This document shows, piece by piece, positions 7,370 to 16,286 of a stretch of DNA of 64,000 bases. The notes beneath the pieces were generated by a model that did not search any database, was not told the DNA's origin, and worked only from the letters and a program-made list of their open reading frames with translations. Numbering within the stretch: the first letter of the stretch is position 1; each line of letters opens with the position of its first letter. This stretch comes from an uncultured Clostridia bacterium. Lineage in GTDB: Bacteria > Bacillota > Clostridia > Christensenellales > Aristaeellaceae. Both the position numbers and the translations under genes were made by a program. Where the stretch lies: positions 1-64,000 of the forward strand of contig CAKULG010000011.1 of the NCBI GenBank assembly GCA_934667105.1, given 5' to 3'.

Positions 7370-8692
7370 TTATTTCTTGAAGAAAGCGGGCAGGTAGTCC
7401 CGGTTCTTTTCGAAGAGCGCGTCGGTCATCTGCTTGATTTCCTCCAGGGAGCACACGGCGCTGGACAGGGGATCCATGCACACGGCCTGGAACACGGCGC
7501 GGCGGTCGCCCGTCACGGCGGCGTCGGCCACCATATCCTCGATGCGGGCGGTGGTGTTCACCAGGATGGCCAGATGGTCGGGCAGCTTGCCCACATGGAT
7601 GGGCTCGATGCCGCTGCGGGAGGCCACCACGGGCACTTCCACGCAGGAATTCTCGGGCAGGTTATCAATCAGATGCTTGTTGAGCACGTTGCCGTTGAAT
7701 TTGAACAGCTTGCCGTCGCCGATGATGGCGTTGAAGATGTTGGCGGCGTATTCCTGGCTGCGCTTCATATCCACTTCCGCCTCGGCGATCCACTTATCCA
7801 GATCGGCCACCCAGGTCTTTTCCCGCTCCAGGCGCAGGTTCAGGGAGAAGGCGTATTTGCCGGGATTCCAGCTGGTGCCCTGGTTGCAGTATTTTTCAAT
7901 CAGGTCGGGGCGCTTGCGGAACCATTGGTTGTATTCGCTGTTATGGCCGCTGGATTCGGTGGGGTAATAATCCAGGTTCAGGAACATTTCGTTGCGCACG
8001 ATTTCTTCGTTATAGATTTCGGGGCGCTCGGTAACGGCCTTGCGGATGAGGGGATAGGCGTCCTGGCCGTTCCACTTGTAATCCAGATAGAAGGCCTGGT
8101 GATTCACGCCCGCGCAGGTATAGGTGATTTCTTCCATGGGCGCGCCGATCCACTTGGCCAGCATCTGCGCCGTGCCCTGCACGCTGTGGCACAGGCCCGT
8201 CACCTGCACTTTCGTGCGGCTCTGCATGGCCTTGCACAGCATGCTCATGGGGTTGGTGTAGTTCAGGAAAACGGCGTTGGGGCAGCATTCCTCGATGTCC
8301 TTGCAAATATCCAGCATCAGGGGGATATTGCGCAGGGCGCGGAAGATGCCCGATACGCTGCGGGTGTCGCCCACGTTGATGTCCACGCCGAATTCCTTGG
8401 GGATTTCGATGTCGTAGCGCCAGATGTCGATGTCGCCGTTGAACACGGTGCACAGCACGCCGTCCGCGCCTTCCAGCGCTTCCCGGCGGTTCATGGTGGC
8501 GGTAACGGTGGCTTTATTGCCAAATGCCGCCACGATCTTCTTCACGCAGGCTTCGATTTTTTCCAGCCGCAGGGGGTTAATGTCCATCAGCGCCAGCTCG
8601 CAATCCTCAAAGACGGGGAAAGTGAGCAGGTCGCGCACCAGGTTGCGGGTGAAGCCATAGCTGCCCGCGCCGATGAAGGCAAATTTCTTCAT
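7370..8692 (-). CDS. melA: GH4 alpha-galactosidase (MelA type)
   Basis: 440-residue glycoside hydrolase family 4 enzyme, an NAD+- and Mn2+-dependent cytoplasmic glycosidase. The Rossmann motif is [11 protein letters not shown] (7-17) and NPMS is at 147-150. The metal-binding Cys168 lies in GLCHSVQGT and His198 in [10 protein letters not shown]. The CHSV signature is the one typical of MelA alpha-galactosidases, rather than the CDxP, CNVP or CHG types of phosphoglycosidases and galacturonidases. It is divergent from an AraC-type regulator that probably controls it. No dedicated transporter is adjacent, so its galactosides must enter through a system encoded elsewhere. Confidence 0.9.
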   Translation of the reverse strand: MKKFAFIGAGSYGFTRNLVRDLLTFPVFEDCELALMDINPLRLEKIEACVKKIVAAFGNKATVTATMNRREALEGADGVLCTVFNGDIDIWRYDIEIPKEFGVDINVGDTRSVSGIFRALRNIPLMLDICKDIEECCPNAVFLNYTNPMSMLCKAMQSRTKVQVTGLCHSVQGTAQMLAKWIGAPMEEITYTCAGVNHQAFYLDYKWNGQDAYPLIRKAVTERPEIYNEEIVRNEMFLNLDYYPTESSGHNSEYNQWFRKRPDLIEKYCNQGTSWNPGKYAFSLNLRLEREKTWVADLDKWIAEAEVDMKRSQEYAANIFNAIIGDGKLFKFNGNVLNKHLIDNLPENSCVEVPVVASRSGIEPIHVGKLPDHLAILVNTTARIEDMVADAAVTGDRRAVFQAVCMDPLSSAVCSLEEIKQMTDALFEKNRDYLPAFFKK

Positions 8693-8748
8693 AGAGGGGG
8701 TCGTTCCTTTCCTTCGCCCGCCTTTCGGCGGACGTTATTTTTAAGATC

Positions 8749-8777
8749 ATTATACCGGCGGCGGGGCCGCTTTTCCA
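8749..8777 (-). promoter_or_regulatory. Promoter of melA
   Basis: Minus strand: TGGAAA (8772-8777), 17 nt spacer, TATAAT (8749-8754). The -10 is perfect, and the weak -35 fits activation by the divergent AraC-type regulator. Confidence 0.65.
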
Positions 8778-8821
8778 TGGGAGAAATTGCGAAAGGATAT
8801 ACACTTTCTTGCTTTTTGGCC

Positions 8822-8850
8822 TTGACAAAAAAACACGGCGCGCGTATCCT
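8822..8850 (+). promoter_or_regulatory. Promoter of the AraC regulator
   Basis: TTGACA (8822-8827), 17 nt spacer, TATCCT (8845-8850), 27 nt before the start codon. Confidence 0.65.
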
Positions 8851-8877
8851 TTTTGAAAAAGGAAGGGGGATAAGCGG

Positions 8878-9759
8878 ATGCTGCTGGTGCATAGCGGGGA
8901 AGAGGATCTGTACGATTATCAAACGGCGGACAGGCCGCTGCGGGTGAACAGCTGCGGAATCAGTGCGAAAAGCAAGGGCAGCCCGCATCTGAACGACGCT
9001 TATTTCCTTCGGCGGCCCCAGGGCCGGAAGGATTATCAGCTGCTGTATGTGGCCAAGGGCAAGGGCGATTATTATTTGAACGGCGCATGGCAGACGGTCA
9101 CGGCGGGGCAGACGGTGTTATACCAGCCCGAGCAGCCGCAATTTTACCTATACCGGGCGCAGACGCCCATTTTGTGCAAATGGGTGCATTTTACGGGGGG
9201 CGAGGCGGAAAAAAACCTCCGCGTTTGCGGCCTGATGGAGGAGCCGGTGAGCACCGTGGGGGAGGATATGGAAATCAGCGGCCTGTTTGACCGGCTGGTG
9301 GAGGAAATGCGGGTGAAATCCCCCTGTTATGAGGAATTATCCGCCGCGCTGCTTTACGAGCTGCTGGCGCTGGCGGGACGGCGGCGGCAGATGCTGCAGG
9401 ACGAGGCGGGCAGCAAGGCACGGCAGCGGCTGATGCAGGCGGTGGAGCACATGCATTATCACTATGGCGAAAGCCAATCCATTGATGATTACGCCGCCCG
9501 CTGCGGCATGAGCCGCTATCATTTCGCCCATGCCTTTCGGGAGTATCTGGGACAATCGCCCTACGCCTATCTGACCAAGCTGCGCATGGAGCGGGCCCGA
9601 GAGCTGCTGGCGGACAGCGATTTGCCCATTGCCGAGGTGGCGGCCAACTGCGGCTATGAAAACCCGCTGTATTTCAGCCGCGCCTTTTCCCGGCATTTCC
9701 AGATGCCCCCTTCCCAATACCGGCGGAAGTACGGCATCTCCGCCCAGGATGCGCCGTGA
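8878..9759 (+). CDS. AraC-family transcriptional regulator (likely controls melA)
   Basis: 293-residue regulator. The N-terminal half (about 40-130) is an AraC-type cupin arm with DYYLNGAWQTVTAGQTVLYQ. The C-terminal 100 residues carry two helix-turn-helix motifs: SIDDYAARCGMSRYHFAHAFREY and LPIAEVAANCGYENPLYFSRAF. It ends with the family pattern PPSQYRRKYG. A GGAAGGGGG site precedes the ATG. Its position divergent from melA matches melR-melA arrangements, so it is probably an activator that senses an alpha-galactoside. The ligand itself is inferred. Confidence 0.9.
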   Translation: MLLVHSGEEDLYDYQTADRPLRVNSCGISAKSKGSPHLNDAYFLRRPQGRKDYQLLYVAKGKGDYYLNGAWQTVTAGQTVLYQPEQPQFYLYRAQTPILCKWVHFTGGEAEKNLRVCGLMEEPVSTVGEDMEISGLFDRLVEEMRVKSPCYEELSAALLYELLALAGRRRQMLQDEAGSKARQRLMQAVEHMHYHYGESQSIDDYAARCGMSRYHFAHAFREYLGQSPYAYLTKLRMERARELLADSDLPIAEVAANCGYENPLYFSRAFSRHFQMPPSQYRRKYGISAQDAP

Positions 9760-9829
9760 GGGAAAAACGATAATATGGAGAGCTTTTCTCCAGGGAAGAA
9801 GCGGAATCAATGAAAGGTGCAAAACACGC

Positions 9830-10354
9830 ATGGAAATTATGAAAGCAAAGGAAGAGCATATCGATCAAATTGAGCGGATTTACGATAGCATTCACGATCT
9901 GGAGGAACGGGGGCAGACCACCACCGGCTGGATTCGCGGCGTTTATCCCATCCGGAAAACGGCGGAGGACGCTTTGCAAAGAGGCGATCTATTCGTGATG
10001 GAGAAAGAGGGAAAAATTGTCGCGGCGGCGGTAATCAATCAGATTCAGGTGCCGGAGTATCAGCATGCGGCATGGCGGCACGCCGCAAAGGCGGGGGAGG
10101 TTATGGTGCTTCACGGCCTGGTGGTGGATCCCGCTGAAAAGGGCAAGGGCTGCGGCCGGGCTTTCGTCGCGTTCTATGAGGATTACGCCAGGCGGCAGGG
10201 GCGCCCCGCCCTGCGCATGGATACGAATGCGCGCAACGCGCGGGCCAGGAAGCTGTATCAGCATTTGGGCTATGAGGAAGTCGGCATTGTAAGCTGCGTT
10301 TTTAACGGCATTCCCAATGTTCAATTGGTGTGCCTGGAAAAATACCTGGGATAA
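9830..10354 (+). CDS. GNAT N-acetyltransferase
   Basis: 174-residue GNAT protein starting at the ATG at 9830, preceded by GAAAGGTG. An upstream in-frame extension only shadows the AraC gene. The acetyl-CoA motif is VLHGLVVDPAEKGKGCGRAFV near residues 93-113, followed by ALRMDTNARNARARKLYQHLGY, the usual motif B. The N-terminus MEIMKAKEEHIDQIERIYDSIHD is typical. It has its own terminator. The substrate is unknown and the context gives no clue. Confidence 0.85.
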   Translation: MEIMKAKEEHIDQIERIYDSIHDLEERGQTTTGWIRGVYPIRKTAEDALQRGDLFVMEKEGKIVAAAVINQIQVPEYQHAAWRHAAKAGEVMVLHGLVVDPAEKGKGCGRAFVAFYEDYARRQGRPALRMDTNARNARARKLYQHLGYEEVGIVSCVFNGIPNVQLVCLEKYLG

Positions 10355-10380
10355 GCGGCGGCGCGCCGCGAAAAAAGAAC

Positions 10381-10426
10381 ACAGGACGAAAGGAAGCGTA
10401 AGCGCCTTTCGCCCTGTTTTCTTTTA
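10381..10426 (+). terminator. Intrinsic terminator after the GNAT gene
   Basis: ACAGG-ACGAAAGG and CCTTTCG-CCCTGT form a stem with an inner AGCG/CGC helix, followed by TTTTCTTTT. Confidence 0.75.
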
Positions 10427-10435
10427 TGTTCATCT

Positions 10436-10583
10436 TGTCCGCGGAGAAACAACCGGCTTTCTTGGGAGGGGGAGCCCCGCGAGTCAATCGAAACAAACGG
10501 CGGAAGCGGCAGCGAACCGCCGCGCCGGTTGAGGCTACAGAAGGGAGGGCATTCTTTGCCCGCCAAAGAATGCCCTCCCGCAT
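10436..10583 (-). repeat. Intergenic composite repeat, copy 4 (after the GH2 gene)
   Basis: A perfect 16-bp stem (GGGAGGGCATTCTTTG at 10543-10558, CAAAGAATGCCCTCCC at 10564-10579) lies 8 nt after the GH2 stop codon. It is followed, in GH2 reading direction, by a CGCGGCGG...GCGGGGCTCC block and by GGTTGTTTCTCCGCGGAC. The last two blocks align with copies 2, 3 and 6. Confidence 0.75.
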
Positions 10584-10587
10584 TATT

Positions 10588-12918
10588 TTATACCAATTCC
10601 ACCGCCAAGACAGCGGTTTCCAGGCCCTCGGCCTCGGCCTTGACGATCATGCGGCCCGCCTCTTTCCCGGCTCGGGCGAGAACGGAAATCAGGCCCGCGC
10701 GCATGCGGCGGTCGTGGCTGGTGACGGGGGTGTGATCGCACACATCAGAGCCCGTGCCCACGATCTGGCCCTTATCCACAGTGTAGAAATGCACCATGGG
10801 CGCGGCGTCGGGCACATGGCGGCCTTGGGCGTCCAGGCAATCGCAGGTGATGATGGCTACATCCTGGCCGTCCGCCCGCACGCCGTCCCGCTCCAGCTTC
10901 AGCCGCAGCTTCACAGGCGCGCCGGTGGTTTCCACCTGGTCCTGGCACGCCAGCTTGCCCTCCCGGTAGCCCTTGGCCAGCAGGCAGCCCGGCGCGTATT
11001 TCACCTGCCATTCGGCGTGGCCCCAGGCCTCCACTTCATGGCTGCCAATCAATTCGCCGTTGAGGAACAGCTCCACCCGGTCGCAATTGGTATAGGCGGA
11101 AACGCGGATTTCCTGCCCCTCCATGCCCGGCCAATTCCAATGAGGCAGCAGATGCACCATGGGCGCTTTCGTCCAGTGGGATTGATTCTGGTAGAAAGCG
11201 TCCTTGCGGTTGAGATAAAGATCAATGGCCCCCGCCTGGGAGCACAGCCGCGGCCACACCGTTTCGCCCCGGTGCTCGATACCGGCCCACTGATAGCCGC
11301 CCGCGATCCAGGGCCGCTCCATGAAATATTTCCAGGTCTTTTCCCGGGCCAGGAAGGATTTGTTGGTGTCCCGGTCATAGCCGTAATAATAGCCGCGCTC
11401 GGGGCAATCGGCGTAATACCAGCCCCGGGTGGTGCTGGTGGCCACGCATTCGGTGGAAATCAGCGGCACATCGGGATACTTTTCGTGGAGCATGTCAAAG
11501 TGGGTCAGGTTGTAGTTCACGCCCATCACGTCCACCAGGTCGGCCACGGTGCTGTGGGCGGGGTCGTGGGATACGGCGGTGGTAACGGGGCGGGTGCCGT
11601 CCAGCTCCCGGGCGCGGTGCAGCATGGCGTGGGCGATGCGGCGGCCTGGCTTGGTTTTGTGCATAGGCTCTTCATTCCCGGCGGACCAGAGAATGACGCA
11701 GGGATGATTGCGATCGCGTTTGATGAGCATATCCAGCTGCGCCATGCCTTCGGGAGTGCTTTCATACCAACGGGTTTCCGCCATGGTGAGGAAGCCCATT
11801 TCATCCAGCAGGTTCATGGTGTAATCATGCTGGGGATAATGAGAGCAGCGATAGCCGTTGGCGCCCATTTCCTTGAGCAGCTCCAGCCGGTAGCGCTGCA
11901 CCCGGGGAGGCACCGCCTTGCCCGTGAGGCCGTAATCCTGATGGCAGCAAACGCCCTTGATTTTCACATTGCGGCCGTTGAGGAAGAAGCCCTCGTCCTT
12001 ATCGAAGCGAATGGTGCGGAAGCCGAAGCGGTTCTGCTGGGTTTCCACCGTTTCGCCCGCCACAGTGACGATGGTTTCCAGGGTGTAGAGCGCGGGGCTC
12101 TCGATATCCCACAGGGCGGGATTTTCTACCGTGCCCCGCTGATGCAGCGTGGCCTTCTGCCGGGCGGGAACGGCGATTTCACCTTCCAGCCGGGCGATTT
12201 CCCGGCCCTTATCATCCCGGGCAATGGAGAGCACACGGGCGGTTTTTTCTTCATAATCGTCGTTGCGCAGCGTGGTATCCACCGGCAGCGCCCAAACGTC
12301 GCCCTCGCCCTTTTCGGGATGGACGAACACGCCGTAGAGATCCACGGCCACCGGCTCGGATTTAATCAGCCACACGGGGCGATAGATGCCCGCGCCCTCG
12401 TACCACCAGCCCTCGTGCTCGCTGGTATCGATGTGCAGGGCGATCACGTTGTCCTCGCCGAAATCCACCACGTCGGTCACATCCACCTCAAAGGAGGAAT
12501 AGCCGCAGTTATTGGTGAGCATGTAGCAGCCGTTCACATACACCTTGCAATGCACGCCCACGCCCTCGAAATAAATGCTGATGCGCCGGCCCTCGTCCGC
12601 CGCGTCCAGGGTGAAATGCTTGCGGTACCAGGCGTTTTCATATTTGAAAAAGCCCAGGGTGTTATTGTTTTCGGCCTTGGGCTCCTGGCCGATGATATAG
12701 TCGTGGGGCACGTCCACGGGCAGCCAGGTTTCGTGGGAAATGAGGCCGAAATCGTTATAAAACTCCGTGCCGTCCATATACCCCCGGGCGGCGGGGCCGC
12801 AGCGCTTGCGGGAGGTTTTGGCCTCGATATACATGGGGGATTTCAGCTTCGCTTCCTCCACGGGGATGTCCCCCAGATGAAAGCGCCAGTCCTGATTGAA
12901 GGAAATGGTTTCTTTCAT
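10588..12918 (-). CDS. GH2 beta-galactosidase/beta-glucuronidase-family glycosidase
   Basis: 776-residue glycoside hydrolase family 2 protein from the ATG at 12918, which has AAAGGAGAACG upstream. A 74-residue extension to 13140 is open but lacks a ribosome-binding site and runs through the promoter region. Domain order is a sugar-binding jelly roll with FNQDWRFHLGD at the start, an immunoglobulin-like middle, a TIM barrel, and C-terminal Ig-like domains. The acid/base is Glu416 in WSAGNEEPMH, and the nucleophile is Glu490 in LISTECVATS. No signal peptide is seen, so it is cytoplasmic. Beta-galactosidase is the best guess from the neighbouring GH35 and GH4 enzymes. A beta-glucuronidase or other exo-beta-glycosidase is also possible. 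Confidence 0.87.
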   Translation of the reverse strand: MKETISFNQDWRFHLGDIPVEEAKLKSPMYIEAKTSRKRCGPAARGYMDGTEFYNDFGLISHETWLPVDVPHDYIIGQEPKAENNNTLGFFKYENAWYRKHFTLDAADEGRRISIYFEGVGVHCKVYVNGCYMLTNNCGYSSFEVDVTDVVDFGEDNVIALHIDTSEHEGWWYEGAGIYRPVWLIKSEPVAVDLYGVFVHPEKGEGDVWALPVDTTLRNDDYEEKTARVLSIARDDKGREIARLEGEIAVPARQKATLHQRGTVENPALWDIESPALYTLETIVTVAGETVETQQNRFGFRTIRFDKDEGFFLNGRNVKIKGVCCHQDYGLTGKAVPPRVQRYRLELLKEMGANGYRCSHYPQHDYTMNLLDEMGFLTMAETRWYESTPEGMAQLDMLIKRDRNHPCVILWSAGNEEPMHKTKPGRRIAHAMLHRARELDGTRPVTTAVSHDPAHSTVADLVDVMGVNYNLTHFDMLHEKYPDVPLISTECVATSTTRGWYYADCPERGYYYGYDRDTNKSFLAREKTWKYFMERPWIAGGYQWAGIEHRGETVWPRLCSQAGAIDLYLNRKDAFYQNQSHWTKAPMVHLLPHWNWPGMEGQEIRVSAYTNCDRVELFLNGELIGSHEVEAWGHAEWQVKYAPGCLLAKGYREGKLACQDQVETTGAPVKLRLKLERDGVRADGQDVAIITCDCLDAQGRHVPDAAPMVHFYTVDKGQIVGTGSDVCDHTPVTSHDRRMRAGLISVLARAGKEAGRMIVKAEAEGLETAVLAVELV

Positions 12919-12981
12919 GGCTTGCGTTCTCCTTTGCATTTTTGCGGGGAAGGGCCCGCATTGTGTTTTTGCGCTGAGATT

Positions 12982-13013
12982 ACTATACCATAGATCATCG
13001 GTATTTACCATAG
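12982..13013 (-). promoter_or_regulatory. GH2 promoter -10 with direct-repeat operator candidate
   Basis: The minus-strand -10 TATAGT lies at 12982-12987. The octamer TACCATAG (plus strand) occurs at 12986-12993 and again at 13006-13013, a period of 20 nt. That spacing fits a dimeric regulator binding one DNA face, overlapping the promoter. Confidence 0.45.
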
Positions 13014-13103
13014 CATTTCTTGCCCGGGGCTTCTCTTTTTTTGCGGCCTGGTTTTCTTTTTTTGCGGCGGGGGAAAAATGCGGGAATGACGGGCGCTTGG
13101 CGG

Positions 13104-13132
13104 TTGCCAAGTTCCAGGCTTTTTCGTATAAT
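13104..13132 (+). promoter_or_regulatory. Promoter of the GH35 gene
   Basis: TTGCCA (13104-13109), 17 nt spacer, perfect TATAAT (13127-13132), 40 nt before the start codon. Confidence 0.75.
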
Positions 13133-13172
13133 AGTTTCAATCAATAAATTCATCGAAGGGGGACGCATTCTT

Positions 13173-14966
13173 ATGCCCAATGAGAAGCTGGAAATTCGGC
13201 CCGAGGGCCTTTTCCTGGGGGGACAGCCCTTTTACCTGGCCAGCGGCTCCATGCATTATTTCCGCATTCAGTCGGAGGGCTGGCGGAGGCGGCTGGAACT
13301 GATGAAGGATTTCGGCCTGACCGCCGTGCAGACCTATGTGCCCTGGAACCTGCACGAAAAAGAAGAGGGGGTTTTTGATTTTTCCGGCATGCTGGATCTG
13401 CCCGCCTTCCTTTCCCTGTGCCAGGAAACGGGGCTGAAGGTGCTGCTGCGGCCCAGCCCCTTCATCTGCTCCGAATGGGAATTCGGCGGCATGCCCTGGT
13501 GGCTGCTGAAGGAGAAAAATCAGGCCTTGCGATGCATGGATCCCCGGTTTACCGCCGCCGTGCACCGGTATTACCAAGAATTGATTCCCCGGTTCACGCC
13601 CTTCCTTTCCACCCACGGCGGGCCCATCATCGCCGTGGATATTGAAAACGAATACGGCGGCTATGGCAACGATCAGGAATATCTGCGCTTTCTGAAAAAG
13701 GAAATGGAGGCGCTGGGGGTGGACGTGCCCTTCTATACCACCGACGGCAATAACGAGCAGATGCTGCAAGAGGGCGGCCTGGAGGGGGTGTGGGCCGGGG
13801 TGAATTACCGGCTGGAAAGCCGGGAGGCCGTCGCCCGGCTGCGCAAGGTGAAACCCGATTTTCCCGCCTTTGTGGGGGAATACTGGTCGGGCCGCTCCAC
13901 CTATTTCGGGGAAACCTTCGCCCATCGGGAGGTGGGCCCTATTGCCCGGGCCTATCGGGAGGCGCTGGAATGCGGCGCGTATGTGAATTTTTATATGTTC
14001 TGCGGCGGCACGAATTTCGGCTTTATGAACGGCGCGCGGATTACCGATTCCTTTGTGCCCACGGGCAAGCGCATTTACCGGGCCATCACCACCAGCTATG
14101 ATACCGACGCCCTGGTGGGGGAGGACGGCTATCCCACGCCCAAATATTTCGCCTGCCGAAGGGAACTGGATGCGTTTCTGGGCAAGCCCGTCCGGGAGGC
14201 GGAGCCCGTGCGGCGGCAGGCCCTTTCCCACGCGCCGCTTTCTTTTGCCGCCTGCGCCCCGCTGCTGGCGCAGCTGCCCGTCCTGAGCGCGCCCGTGTGC
14301 GCGGCGGGGGTGAAAACCTTTGAGCAGCTGGGCCTGGGCTATGGCTTTGTGCTGTATGAAACGCAGCTGCACCCGGGCTACCCCGGCGGGCTGCCCCTCC
14401 GCATCAGCGGCCTGCATGATCGCGCCCTGATCTTCCAGGACGGCGCGTTCAAGGGCGTGTATCAGCGGGATCAGGAATTTCCTGAAATCACTCTCGCCAC
14501 GGGGGACGCGCCCTCCCTGCTGCAAATTCTGGTGGAGAACATGGGCCGCAATAACACCAACCCTCATTTGCGGGATGAAAAGGGCATTCTGGAGGAAGTA
14601 ACCTGGGGCGTCACCCGGCTGTTCCATTGGCGGCATTGGCCGTTGTCCCTGGAAGCGCTTTCCGGCCTTGTCTTCGACCGGCTCGCCGCCCAGGGGCCCG
14701 GCTTCTATCGCGCCTGTTTTACCGTGGAAAATCCCCAGGACGCGCATCTGGTGATGGCGGGCTGTGAAAAGGGCATGGTATGGGTGAACGGCTTTAATTT
14801 GGGCCGATATTGGGAAATCGGGCCGCAGCAATCCCTCTATTGCCCGGCGGGCCTACTGCGCCCGGGGGAAAACGAATTGATCGTGCTGGATCTGGCGGGC
14901 GGCCCCGCGGCGGAAAAGCAGGTGTGCTTCGCACCCCGGCCCCAATGGGATATTACCGCAGGGTGA
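13173..14966 (+). CDS. GH35 beta-galactosidase
   Basis: 597-residue glycoside hydrolase family 35 enzyme beginning MPNEKLEIRPEGLFLGGQPF. The ATG at 13173 follows AAGGGGGA; a longer open frame starts within the promoter. The N-terminal TIM barrel has ASGSMHYFRI (31-40) and PWNLHE. The acid/base is Glu160 in DIENEYGG, and the nucleophile is Glu236 in VGEYWSG. The C-terminal beta-sandwich domains contain the usual VWVNGFNLGRYWEIGPQQSLYCP. No signal peptide is present, so it acts on imported galactosides. It is divergent from the GH2 gene and is a paralogue of the gene at 17144. Confidence 0.92.
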   Translation: MPNEKLEIRPEGLFLGGQPFYLASGSMHYFRIQSEGWRRRLELMKDFGLTAVQTYVPWNLHEKEEGVFDFSGMLDLPAFLSLCQETGLKVLLRPSPFICSEWEFGGMPWWLLKEKNQALRCMDPRFTAAVHRYYQELIPRFTPFLSTHGGPIIAVDIENEYGGYGNDQEYLRFLKKEMEALGVDVPFYTTDGNNEQMLQEGGLEGVWAGVNYRLESREAVARLRKVKPDFPAFVGEYWSGRSTYFGETFAHREVGPIARAYREALECGAYVNFYMFCGGTNFGFMNGARITDSFVPTGKRIYRAITTSYDTDALVGEDGYPTPKYFACRRELDAFLGKPVREAEPVRRQALSHAPLSFAACAPLLAQLPVLSAPVCAAGVKTFEQLGLGYGFVLYETQLHPGYPGGLPLRISGLHDRALIFQDGAFKGVYQRDQEFPEITLATGDAPSLLQILVENMGRNNTNPHLRDEKGILEEVTWGVTRLFHWRHWPLSLEALSGLVFDRLAAQGPGFYRACFTVENPQDAHLVMAGCEKGMVWVNGFNLGRYWEIGPQQSLYCPAGLLRPGENELIVLDLAGGPAAEKQVCFAPRPQWDITAG

Positions 14967-14982
14967 TGAAGGAAAAAATAAA

Positions 14983-15024
14983 GCGGGGGAATCGCTCTTT
15001 GGTCGCAAAGGGCGATTCCCCCGC
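14983..15024. terminator. Hairpin repeat copy 5, two-way terminator
   Basis: GCGGGGGAATCGCTCTTTG (14983-15001) pairs with CAAAGGGCGATTCCCCCGC (15006-15024). An A-rich run lies before it and ATTTTATAT after it, so it can end both the plus-strand GH35 and the minus-strand ppx operon. It shares the CTTTG/CAAAG loop-closing block with the other copies. Confidence 0.75.
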
Positions 15025-15045
15025 AATTTTATATCCGCAATATCC

Positions 15046-15936
15046 TTATTCTTCCTGCTCCAGCAGAAAGCCGTCCAGGTTGGTGCGGGCGGAGACGGTG
15101 ATTTCATCAAAATGCAGAAGTGCCATAGCGGCCAGCAAAATGCTCAGGCCGTGAGGCATATGGATTGCCCGGGCAGGGGGCAGGCCGGGCACCTGCATGC
15201 GCTTTTCCAGGGGCAGCTCCGCCAGCAGCGTCCATTGCGCCTGAAGAAAATCCCGGGAAAGGCGCAGGCCCTCTACCGTCTCCCCGTGGGCTTCGCGGCC
15301 CAGGCGCATGGCGGCGGCGGTGGTGCAGGTGCCGCCCAGGCCGATCAGCGCGGGGGCGGGGGGATACGCCCGCAATGCCTGGCAGAAGGGCCGCAGCAGG
15401 GTTTCCGCCCTGGCCCGCGCTCTTTGCGCATCCGCCAGGCAGGCGATGGGCTGCTCCTTCAGCAGTCGGGAAGCCCCCAACTGGGCGCTTTCGGCCCAGA
15501 GCACGTGCCCCTTTTCCCCCAGCGTCAGCTCCGTGGAGCCGCCGCCAATATCCATCACCATGCGCCGGGCCTGGCCCGCGGCGGCCAGAAAGCCCAGCCT
15601 CGCTTCCTCCTGGCCAGATATAATGCGCAGGGTCAGCCCTGTGAGGGCGTAAATGCGCCGGGCCAGCGCATCGCTGTTTTTTGCGTCCCGGGAGGCGCTG
15701 GTGGCGAACAGCGCGATGGAATCCGCTCCCCGCCCCCGGGCCAGAGCGGCCAGCCGGGCCACAGCCTGGGCCGTTTCTTCCAGCCGCTCCGGGCGGATGT
15801 TTCCCTGCTCGTCCAGTCCTAAAAAGAGCCGCGTTTCTTCGCGGCCCCGAAATATATCCGTCAGCGCGCCCGCCTGTTTCCGGGCGGCCAGCAGGCGCGT
15901 GGAATTGGAGCCGATGGCAATGGCGGCGTGCATCAT
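15046..15936 (-). CDS. Ppx/GppA-family phosphatase
   Basis: 296-residue exopolyphosphatase/guanosine-pentaphosphate phosphatase with the sugar-kinase/Hsp70-like fold. Motifs are AIAIGSNSTRLLAA (phosphate 1), VMDIGGGSTELTLG (phosphate 2) and GLGGTCTTAAAM. It consists only of the two N-terminal Ppx-GppA domains and lacks the C-terminal HD-type domain of E. coli Ppx, as many Firmicute members do. It overlaps divIC by 4 nt at the end of a sporulation/division operon. Its role is probably polyphosphate or (p)ppGpp turnover. Confidence 0.88.
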   Translation of the reverse strand: MMHAAIAIGSNSTRLLAARKQAGALTDIFRGREETRLFLGLDEQGNIRPERLEETAQAVARLAALARGRGADSIALFATSASRDAKNSDALARRIYALTGLTLRIISGQEEARLGFLAAAGQARRMVMDIGGGSTELTLGEKGHVLWAESAQLGASRLLKEQPIACLADAQRARARAETLLRPFCQALRAYPPAPALIGLGGTCTTAAAMRLGREAHGETVEGLRLSRDFLQAQWTLLAELPLEKRMQVPGLPPARAIHMPHGLSILLAAMALLHFDEITVSARTNLDGFLLEQEE

Positions 15937-16286
15937 GGCGAGGCCTCCTCCTGCGGGGCGGCGGTTTCCTGGGCCACCACCACGGCCTCGGGCGTATCAT
16001 AGAGGGAATCGGGGTTCACCACCACAAAACGAATCTCCCCCGGCATGAGATAGCCGTATAGGCTGCGCGCTTTTTCCATGATATAGGAATCGGTATCCTT
16101 CACAGCAATTTCCTGCTGTAAGGCGCTGCGCTTGGCCTCGGCGTCCAGCTTCCGGCGCTGGGTTTCCCGGGCGGTATCCTCCAGCACGGCAATATCGCCG
16201 TCCAGCCGGTTCATAGTCACCAGGCCGCAGGCGACGATGGCAAAGGCCAGCACCAGCACGGGAAACAGCTTAATCCTGCGTTTCAT
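15933..16286 (-). CDS. divIC: DivIC/FtsB-like septum formation initiator
   Basis: 117-residue bitopic protein with a short basic N-terminus, one membrane helix (LFPVLVLAFAIVACGLV, residues 7-23), a coiled coil (about 26-65, ETQRRKLDAEAKRSALQQEI) and a C-terminal DTDSYIMEKARSLYGYLMPGE typical of DivIC/FtsB. It recruits divisome partners FtsL and DivIB/FtsQ. The order yabP-yabQ-divIC is the same as in Bacillus subtilis, which supports the name. Its start overlaps yabQ by 17 nt. The C-terminal extension DTPEAVVVAQETAAPQEEASP is low-complexity. Confidence 0.87.
   Translation of the reverse strand: MKRRIKLFPVLVLAFAIVACGLVTMNRLDGDIAVLEDTARETQRRKLDAEAKRSALQQEIAVKDTDSYIMEKARSLYGYLMPGEIRFVVVNPDSLYDTPEAVVVAQETAAPQEEASP

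Noticed and set aside
10426..12993. 855-residue plus-strand open frame
   Set aside because: It runs antisense to the GH2 gene, whose catalytic motifs are intact. The translation is His/Gly/Ala-rich without domains, a common shadow of GC-rich genes.
12919..13140. N-terminal extension of the GH2 gene
   Set aside because: The extra 74 residues cover promoter-like sequence, and AAAGGAG precedes the ATG at 12918.
13137..14831. 564-residue minus-strand open frame
   Set aside because: It is antisense to the GH35 gene, with no ribosome-binding site or recognisable domain.
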